From the NCBI GenBank assembly GCA_001825565.1, contig MHXM01000105.1, positions 1-18,437 on the forward strand: DNA of 18,437 nt, given 5' to 3'. Source of the stretch: Desulfuromonadaceae bacterium GWC2_58_13. Its GTDB lineage: Bacteria > Desulfobacterota > Desulfuromonadia > Desulfuromonadales > Trichloromonadaceae. A model generated the notes under the pieces. That model was not told the origin of the DNA. It saw nothing but the letters and a program-made list of their open reading frames with translations, and ran no database searches. Positions 13,429-18,437 of the stretch are shown in pieces (the first letter of the stretch is position 1; each line of letters begins with the position of its first letter). The position numbers and the translations under genes are program-made.

Positions 13429-14580
13429 ATGACGATTTACCTCGACAACGCCGCGACCACCTTTCCCAAACCTGAATCGGTTTACCGCGCCGTGGATCGG
13501 ACTTTGCGCAGTGTCGGCGCCAACCCCGGCCGGGGCGGGCATCTGATGGGACTGGAGGCGAGTCGGCTGATTTTCGAGGCCCGGGAAGTGCTGGCAGGGT
13601 TCTTTGGCATCCGTGACAGCGCCCGGATTGCTTTCACCGCCAATGCCACCGAGGCCATCAATCTGGCCTTGTTCGGTCTGTTGCGGCCGGGCGACCGGGT
13701 CGTGACCTCGACCATGGAACACAATGCGGTCACCCGTCCGCTGCAGGTGCTGAAGGAGCGGGGGGTCGCGGTCGTCAAGGTTCCGGCGGATCGGCAAGGG
13801 CGGATTGATCCGGCCGCTATCCGTGCGGCCTGTGTGGAAAAAACCCGCTTGGTGGTTCTGACCCACTGTTCCAATGTAAGCGGCACGCTGCAGCCGGTGG
13901 AGGAAATTGGCCCCTGGTGCCGGCATCAAGGGATCCTGTTTTTACTCGACGCCGCCCAGAGCTCCGGTATTTTTCCCATTGATGTCGAAGCGATGGCTAT
14001 TGATTTGTTGGCGGTGCCCGGGCACAAGGGTCTGATGGGACCGCAGGGAACCGGCCTGTTGTATGTTCGCGAAGGTTTGCAGCTCAGCCCGCTGATTTAC
14101 GGCGGCACCGGCAATAATTCGCATTCGGAGCGGCCGCCCGAGCAGATGCCCGAGCGATACGAGGCGGGTACTCTCAATACCCCGGGGATTGCCGGATTGC
14201 GGGCCGCCGTCGATTTTATCGGCGAAACCGGAATCGATCGAATCAGGGCTCGCGAGGCCGAACTGCTCGTCCACCTGATCGATGGCTTGAAGAGGATGTC
14301 GGGGGTTGAAATATACGGGCCCCTTGCCCCGGGCGGGCATGGCGGGGCGCTCTCCATCAATCTGGAGGGAAAAGATCCCGCCCATGTCGGATTCGCCCTG
14401 GACCGCGACCACGGCATCGTCTGTCGGGTGGGGCTGCATTGCGCGCCGGACGCCCACCGGACCATCGGCACCTTCCCCCGCGGAACGGTGCGGATCAGTC
14501 CCGGATATTTCACCACGCACGAAGAAATCGATGGCCTGCTCACCGCTGTATCCACCCTGCTCAAGCAAGCGACGGTTTGA
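13429..14580 (+). CDS. Cysteine desulfurase / selenocysteine-lyase-like PLP enzyme (EF2568 type)
   Basis: This 383-residue class V aminotransferase-fold protein has YLDNAATTFPKP at the start, Asp174 and Gln177 near the cofactor, PLP lysine Lys200 after GH (VPGHKG) and likely catalytic Cys338 in LHCAPDAHRTIGTFPRGTVRISPGYF. This last pattern is typical of the EF2568-like subgroup, a family I recall appearing beside selenium and selenium-dependent molybdenum hydroxylase genes. It releases sulfur from cysteine (or selenium from selenocysteine) as a persulfide/perselenide. It lies 51 bp after the SPASM gene. A weak promoter-like pair, TTGCCC with ATATTC at 17 nt, occurs in that gap. Whether it supplies S or Se to the peptide system is open. 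Confidence 0.9.
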   Translation: MTIYLDNAATTFPKPESVYRAVDRTLRSVGANPGRGGHLMGLEASRLIFEAREVLAGFFGIRDSARIAFTANATEAINLALFGLLRPGDRVVTSTMEHNAVTRPLQVLKERGVAVVKVPADRQGRIDPAAIRAACVEKTRLVVLTHCSNVSGTLQPVEEIGPWCRHQGILFLLDAAQSSGIFPIDVEAMAIDLLAVPGHKGLMGPQGTGLLYVREGLQLSPLIYGGTGNNSHSERPPEQMPERYEAGTLNTPGIAGLRAAVDFIGETGIDRIRAREAELLVHLIDGLKRMSGVEIYGPLAPGGHGGALSINLEGKDPAHVGFALDRDHGIVCRVGLHCAPDAHRTIGTFPRGTVRISPGYFTTHEEIDGLLTAVSTLLKQATV

Positions 14581-14611
14581 ATCGCCATACCGCCGATCAA
14601 GGAGTGACGAG

Positions 14612-14884
14612 ATGATGAGAACGTTTGCCGCGATTCTTCTGCCGATGCTTGTGGCCTGCTCGTTGCCCCCTGAAAGACCGGTAACTCGTAACGAATTGAT
14701 GCGAACCCCGGTGTACCAGAAGTACGTCATTCAGGAATCTCCCGAAGAAGTGGTCAATGCCCTGAACCGGGATGGCGAAGTGATTCTGGAAAGCAAGCGC
14801 AACATCCCCGGCAAGAACATTCCCGTCCACGTCAAGATTCTGGCGACATCCGAAGGTCTTGAAGTTCTGGAATACGAACGCTAA
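14612..14884 (+). CDS. Small lipoprotein of unknown function
   Basis: This 90-residue protein has a short signal sequence and lipobox LVAC (Cys16). A small mixed alpha/beta region follows with a helix-like VYQKYVIQESPEEVVNALN segment. I do not recognise a family. AAGGAG is about 8 nt upstream of ATG 14612; a second ATG at 14615 is equally possible. In-frame extension back to 14306 runs into the desulfurase gene in another frame and is a shadow. It lies 31 bp after the desulfurase and 50 bp before the PhoH-like gene, so it could belong to either unit. The signal peptide supports it as real. Confidence 0.65.
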   Translation: MMRTFAAILLPMLVACSLPPERPVTRNELMRTPVYQKYVIQESPEEVVNALNRDGEVILESKRNIPGKNIPVHVKILATSEGLEVLEYER

Positions 14885-14934
14885 CTGGCGGCGTTTGCCC
14901 GATCACCGCCCACACTCCCCACAGAAGGTCGGCC

Positions 14935-16254
14935 ATGAAAAAAACGTTTGTTCTCGATACCAATGTTCTGCTCCATGATCCCCAGGCCATGTTCCGGTTT
15001 GAAGATAACGATCTGGTCATCCCGATTACCGTCATCGAGGAAATCGATCGGTTCAAAAAAGACATGAACGAAAAAGGGCGCAACGCTCGCCAGGTTTCCC
15101 GGATCCTTGACGGTTTCAGGGCCAAAAACAAGCTGATCGAGGGCGTCCCCTTGGAAAAGGGCGGTCTGCTTAAGGTACAACTCTATACCGAAGAAGCCAT
15201 GAGGGGACTCCCCCCGGAACTTCAGGTTGATCGGGGCGACAACCGCATTCTTGCCGTGGCCGTCGAGCTGCAGAAACATAGCGTTTGTCCGGTCATCTTC
15301 GTCACCAAGGATACCAACCTGAGGATCAAGGCCGATGCCGTCGGCCTGGAGGCTTCGGATTACGAATCGGACAAGGTGTCCATCGACGAACTCTATTCCG
15401 GCGCCGTCGAGGTGCAAATGGATAAGGATGAGGTCGACCGTTTCTACGGGCAGGGCTATCTTCCCCTGCAGGGGGACTATTATCCGAACCAGTGCGTCAC
15501 CCTGATCGAATCCGCCAATCCCTCTCATTCGGCGATTGGCCGCTACAACTATGCCATGCAGCGGGTGACCCCGCTGATCCGTTCTCCCAAGGAAGGGCTC
15601 TGGGGGATTCATCCACGGAACCGCGAACAGCAGTTTGCTCTCAATCTACTGCTTGACGACAATATCCAGCTGGTGACCCTGGTCGGCAAGGCCGGCACCG
15701 GCAAAACCCTGCTGGCCATCGCAGCCGGGTTGCATCTGGTGGCCGATCAGGGGAATTTCAGTCGACTCCTGGTCTCCCGGCCGGTTTTTCCGATGGGACG
15801 GGATCTCGGTTTTCTCCCCGGCGATATCGAAGAGAAACTAGCCCCCTGGATGCAGCCGATCTTCGACAACGTCGAATTGCTGCTGGGCGCGGTCGAGGAG
15901 CGGGGCGGCAAGCACAAGCGGGGCTACAAGGAACTGGTCGACATGGGAATCCTCGAAATCGAACCGCTCACCTATATTCGCGGCCGGTCGATTCCCAAGC
16001 AGTACATGATCGTCGACGAAGCCCAGAATCTGACCCCGCACGAGGTGAAGACGATTATCACCCGGGCCGGGGAGGGGACCAAGATCGTCCTGACCGGCGA
16101 TCCCTACCAAATCGACAACCCCTACGTGGATGCCTCCAGCAACGGTCTGACCTACACCGTCGAGAAATTCAAGGGACAGGAAATCGCCGGACATGTCACA
16201 CTGACCAAGGGCGAACGCTCCTCCCTGGCTGAACTGGCCGCAAACCTGCTGTAA
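14935..16254 (+). CDS. PIN domain-PhoH-like ATPase
   Basis: This 439-residue protein joins an N-terminal PIN ribonuclease domain (acidic residues Asp8, Glu35/Glu36, Asp102, Asp126) to a PhoH-family P-loop ATPase with Walker A GKAGTGKT (251-258) and Walker B VDEAQN (360-365). The TGDPYQID segment follows. PhoH2-type proteins are RNA helicase-nucleases. Length and order are normal, and the active-site residues of both halves are intact. It has an AAGG Shine-Dalgarno. The four downstream genes are likewise housekeeping, and the cell location is cytosolic. Precise RNA targets are not known from the sequence. Confidence 0.93.
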   Translation: MKKTFVLDTNVLLHDPQAMFRFEDNDLVIPITVIEEIDRFKKDMNEKGRNARQVSRILDGFRAKNKLIEGVPLEKGGLLKVQLYTEEAMRGLPPELQVDRGDNRILAVAVELQKHSVCPVIFVTKDTNLRIKADAVGLEASDYESDKVSIDELYSGAVEVQMDKDEVDRFYGQGYLPLQGDYYPNQCVTLIESANPSHSAIGRYNYAMQRVTPLIRSPKEGLWGIHPRNREQQFALNLLLDDNIQLVTLVGKAGTGKTLLAIAAGLHLVADQGNFSRLLVSRPVFPMGRDLGFLPGDIEEKLAPWMQPIFDNVELLLGAVEERGGKHKRGYKELVDMGILEIEPLTYIRGRSIPKQYMIVDEAQNLTPHEVKTIITRAGEGTKIVLTGDPYQIDNPYVDASSNGLTYTVEKFKGQEIAGHVTLTKGERSSLAELAANLL

Positions 16255-16274
16255 AGGCAGTTATTAGCGATCAG

Positions 16275-16349
16275 TGGTTGGTGATTGGTTTTTCGGCGAG
16301 TCGTTTGCCGATGCCTTCCTGCCAATCACCAATTACCAATTACCAATCA
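16275..16349. repeat. 7-bp tandem repeats facing an inverted copy
   Basis: Four 7-bp units CCAATCA, CCAATTA, CCAATTA, CCAATCA lie at 16322-16349. Two reverse-complement-like units (TGGTTGG, TGATTGG) lie at 16275-16288. Opposite orientation allows an imperfect hairpin, with a 14-bp bulge in the longer arm. The copies lie in the gap between the PhoH-like gene and tsaD. It may also act as a terminator-like structure for phoH. Confidence 0.7.
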
Positions 16350-16359
16350 CTGGTTCTGA

Positions 16360-17379
16360 ATGCTTTTACTTGCAATTGAATCTTCCTGCGATGAAACCGC
16401 CGCCGCCGTGGTTCGGGACGGCAGACATCCGCTTTCCAACGTCATCGCTTCCCAGGTTGACGTTCATGCACGCTTCGGCGGCGTTGTACCCGAACTGGCG
16501 TCACGCAAGCACCTTGAAGCGATTTCGGTGGTGGTCGACGAAGCGCTTGAAAATGCCGCTGTCGGGCTGGACGATATCGACGGCTTGGTGGTGACCCGCG
16601 GCCCCGGGCTGGTGGGGGCCTTGCTGGTCGGACTGTCGCTGGCCAAGGCGGTGGCCTTCGCCCGCGACCTGCCCCTGGTCGGTGTGCATCATATCGAAGG
16701 GCACATCCTGGCGCCGCTGCTCGAACACGAGGTGAGGTTTCCCTATCTCGCCCTCGCGGTTTCCGGTGGCCACACCCATCTGTACCGGGTTGATGGGATC
16801 GGTCGCTACCGGACCCTGGGGCGGACACTCGACGATGCCGCCGGCGAAGCTTTCGACAAGGTCGCCAAGTTGCTTGGCCTCGGCTATCCGGGCGGGGTTC
16901 AGATCGACCGCTTGGCTGCGGGCGGCAACCCGCAAGCCATCGATTTTCCCCGCCCCCTGCTGCACAAAAAAAACCTCGATTTCAGTTTCAGCGGCATCAA
17001 GACGGCGGTGCTCAATTACGTCAACCGCCAGGAAGGCCCGATCGAAGGCTCAGCCCTGCAGAATCTGGCCGCCAGCTTTCAGGCCGCCGTGGTCGAAGTG
17101 CTCTGCAAAAAAACCTTGCGGGCCGCCGAAGACGAAGGCTTGGCGCGGATCGTCGTGGCCGGGGGCGTGGCTTGCAACAGCGGTCTGCGTTCGGCGATGA
17201 GAGAACTTTGTCGGGTTCAGGACCGAGAGGTTTTTTTCCCGTCGTCCCTGCTCTGCGCGGACAATGCGGCCATGCTGGCGGTGGCCGGGGATTATTATCT
17301 TTCGGCGGGACTGTGCGACCCGCTCGACCTCAACGCGTTGGCAAGTTGGCCCCTTGACCGGGCCGGCCGGCTGGTATAA
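16360..17379 (+). CDS. tsaD: tRNA N6-adenosine threonylcarbamoyltransferase
   Basis: This 339-residue enzyme transfers the threonylcarbamoyl group to A37 of ANN-decoding tRNAs, with TsaB and TsaE. It has the ASKHA-fold start IESSCDETA and metal-binding His111 and His115 (HIEGH). A glycine-rich segment AVSGGHTHLY and a late CADNAAMLA, carrying a further metal-binding Asp, follow. Length and order match bacterial TsaD. The ATG at 16360 gives the expected N-terminus, but no clear Shine-Dalgarno precedes it. The upstream sequence is instead a 7-bp tandem repeat. The downstream gene lies 12 bp away. Confidence 0.97.
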   Translation: MLLLAIESSCDETAAAVVRDGRHPLSNVIASQVDVHARFGGVVPELASRKHLEAISVVVDEALENAAVGLDDIDGLVVTRGPGLVGALLVGLSLAKAVAFARDLPLVGVHHIEGHILAPLLEHEVRFPYLALAVSGGHTHLYRVDGIGRYRTLGRTLDDAAGEAFDKVAKLLGLGYPGGVQIDRLAAGGNPQAIDFPRPLLHKKNLDFSFSGIKTAVLNYVNRQEGPIEGSALQNLAASFQAAVVEVLCKKTLRAAEDEGLARIVVAGGVACNSGLRSAMRELCRVQDREVFFPSSLLCADNAAMLAVAGDYYLSAGLCDPLDLNALASWPLDRAGRLV

Positions 17380-17391
17380 CGGGCAGGGAGT

Positions 17392-17871
17392 ATGTGGCGA
17401 CGGTTCGGTCTGATTCGACAACTTAAGCTGAATCTGCTGAAATTCATCCGGCTGCGAGGGGCGCCCGATGAAATCGCCAAGGGCACGGCCCTGGGGATTT
17501 TCATTGGCATGACCCCGACGATGGGGTTCCAGATGCCCATCGCCATTTTTTTTGCCTTTCTGCTCAAGGAAAACAAACTGGCGGCGGCCCTGGGCGTCTG
17601 GATCACCAACCCGGTGACGGCGCCGGTCATCTACGGTCTTCAGTACGAAGCGGGAAGGCTGCTGCTAGGCTTGCCTCGGGTCGGACTGCCGGAACTTACC
17701 TTCGAGTCGTTGAAAGCGATGGGCGGAGAAGTTCTCCTCCCCCTGTGCCTGGGCAGTCTGATTTTCGGCGTGGTTTGCGGCGCTCTGGCCTATGCCCTGA
17801 CCTTGCGGGCGGTTCCCCTGTTCAAGGTTTGGAACATACCCCGCTGGCCCCGCCCCAGAAACCGCGTGTAG
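17392..17871 (+). CDS. DUF2062 membrane protein
   Basis: This 159-residue protein has a DUF2062 domain: GAPDEIAKGTALGIFIGMTP, then MGFQMPIAIFFAFLL, a LGVWITNPVTAPVIYG segment, and a final hydrophobic stretch (about 115-145). About three membrane segments are predicted, with basic ends inside. Family function is not known; some relatives are fused to glycosyltransferases. GGGAG lies just upstream of the ATG. It is 12 bp after tsaD and 50 bp before rsmA, so it probably belongs to the same operon. The family assignment is confident but the role is unknown. Confidence 0.85.
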   Translation: MWRRFGLIRQLKLNLLKFIRLRGAPDEIAKGTALGIFIGMTPTMGFQMPIAIFFAFLLKENKLAAALGVWITNPVTAPVIYGLQYEAGRLLLGLPRVGLPELTFESLKAMGGEVLLPLCLGSLIFGVVCGALAYALTLRAVPLFKVWNIPRWPRPRNRV

Positions 17872-17921
17872 TTCACGGCCTGGCCGCAAAGGATTGGCCA
17901 TTTTTGTCATCGCAAGGATTC

Positions 17922-18437
17922 ATGGACCATCGCCCTAAAAAACGTTTCGGCCAGAATTTTCTGCGCGATCGCACGGTGGTGGATCGCATCCTCGGCGCCG
18001 CCGACCTGCGGAAAACCGATCAGGTTCTGGAAATCGGCCCCGGCCTCGGAGCGTTGACCGATCGCATGCTGCCGCTGGTTGACCAGCTTCATGTGATGGA
18101 GGTGGACCGCGACCTGATCGACGGGCTCAATGCCCGCCAGGCCCCTAATCTTACCGTGCATGCCGGAGATGCCCTGCGCATGGACTGGGACGCGGTGCTC
18201 GGCGCCGGGCCGGTTAAGCTGGTGGCTAACCTCCCTTACAACATCTCCAGCCAGGTCCTGTTCAAAATCCTCGATCATCGTCAACTCTTCTCCCGTGCCG
18301 TCCTCATGTTCCAAAAAGAAGTCGGCGACCGCATCTGCGCTCCTCCCGATTGCCGGGATTACGGCATCCTTTCGGTTTTTTGCCAGCTCTGGTTCGATGT
18401 GCGCCGGGTTGTCATCGTGCCGCCCGGGGCCTTTTAT
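17922..18437 (+). CDS. rsmA: 16S rRNA (adenine1518/1519-N6)-dimethyltransferase, 3' truncated by the window
   Basis: The first 172 residues of RsmA (KsgA) are visible. The enzyme dimethylates two adjacent adenines in helix 45 of 16S rRNA. The N-terminus KKRFGQNFL (6-14), the SAM-binding EIGPGLGALT (37-46) and catalytic NLPYN (103-107) are diagnostic. The gene runs off the end in frame (last base 18437), so about the last third is missing. The ATG at 17922 has AAGG about 5 nt upstream. It follows a DUF2062 gene, in what is probably one operon with tsaD. Confidence 0.95.
   Translation, partial: MDHRPKKRFGQNFLRDRTVVDRILGAADLRKTDQVLEIGPGLGALTDRMLPLVDQLHVMEVDRDLIDGLNARQAPNLTVHAGDALRMDWDAVLGAGPVKLVANLPYNISSQVLFKILDHRQLFSRAVLMFQKEVGDRICAPPDCRDYGILSVFCQLWFDVRRVVIVPPGAFY

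Noticed and set aside
14306..14884. 192-codon frame including the small lipoprotein
   Set aside because: Overlaps the desulfurase in another frame; the signal peptide and ribosome site place the true start at 14612.

Overview
The window is typical of a GC-rich, anaerobic, delta-type proteobacterium of the Desulfuromonadia (Geobacter/Desulfuromonas/Pelobacter relatives). This is inferred from gene content: a class II (B12-dependent) ribonucleotide reductase, a sigma-54 response regulator, a YedE-type putative selenium transporter, and a radical SAM/PqqD/SPASM cassette that matches what I remember being named the 'GeoRSP' system of Geobacter relatives. No rRNA, tRNA, CRISPR array or insertion sequence was seen.

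Layout. (1) 1-870, minus strand: an MntA-like nucleotidyltransferase and a HEPN partner, overlapping by 17 bp, with their own extended -10 promoter. (2) 872-3251, minus strand: nrdJ, with a clear 3' terminator and an upstream promoter overlaid by two NrdR-box-like sites 33 bp apart. (3) 3338-5843, plus strand: a GAF-GGDEF diguanylate cyclase overlapping by 4 bp a sigma-54 NtrC-type response regulator, with a near-perfect 21-bp palindrome upstream. (4) 5894-14580, plus strand: a tightly packed co-directional block. It encodes a small exported binding-protein-like polypeptide, two right-handed beta-helix envelope proteins, a PhnD-like lipoprotein, an anchored TPR-like protein, a YedE-type transporter, a PqqD-family peptide chaperone and a radical SAM/SPASM enzyme. 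These are followed by an 18-residue peptide gene with a perfect Shine-Dalgarno and a strong terminator, a SPASM protein with a dead radical SAM centre, and a cysteine desulfurase of the EF2568 type. (5) 14612-18437, plus strand: a small lipoprotein, a PIN-PhoH ATPase, tsaD, a DUF2062 membrane protein and the start of rsmA. The last four are a housekeeping neighbourhood.

The most interesting region is 10910-14580, which has every part of a ribosomally made, radical-SAM-modified peptide pathway. The PqqD/RRE protein would bind the leader, the radical SAM/SPASM enzyme would modify it, and the degenerate SPASM protein would be a non-catalytic partner. The 18-residue peptide is not large enough to appear in ordinary gene calls, yet it carries a YxxPxV motif resembling the RRE-binding motif of lasso leaders and ends in His-Pro-Cys. 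A selenium-type transporter and a cysteine desulfurase/selenocysteine-lyase-like enzyme flank the cassette, and five exported or lipidated proteins precede it in the same apparent operon. Together they suggest a sulfur- or selenium-linked modified peptide whose partners act at the cell envelope. That connection is inference.
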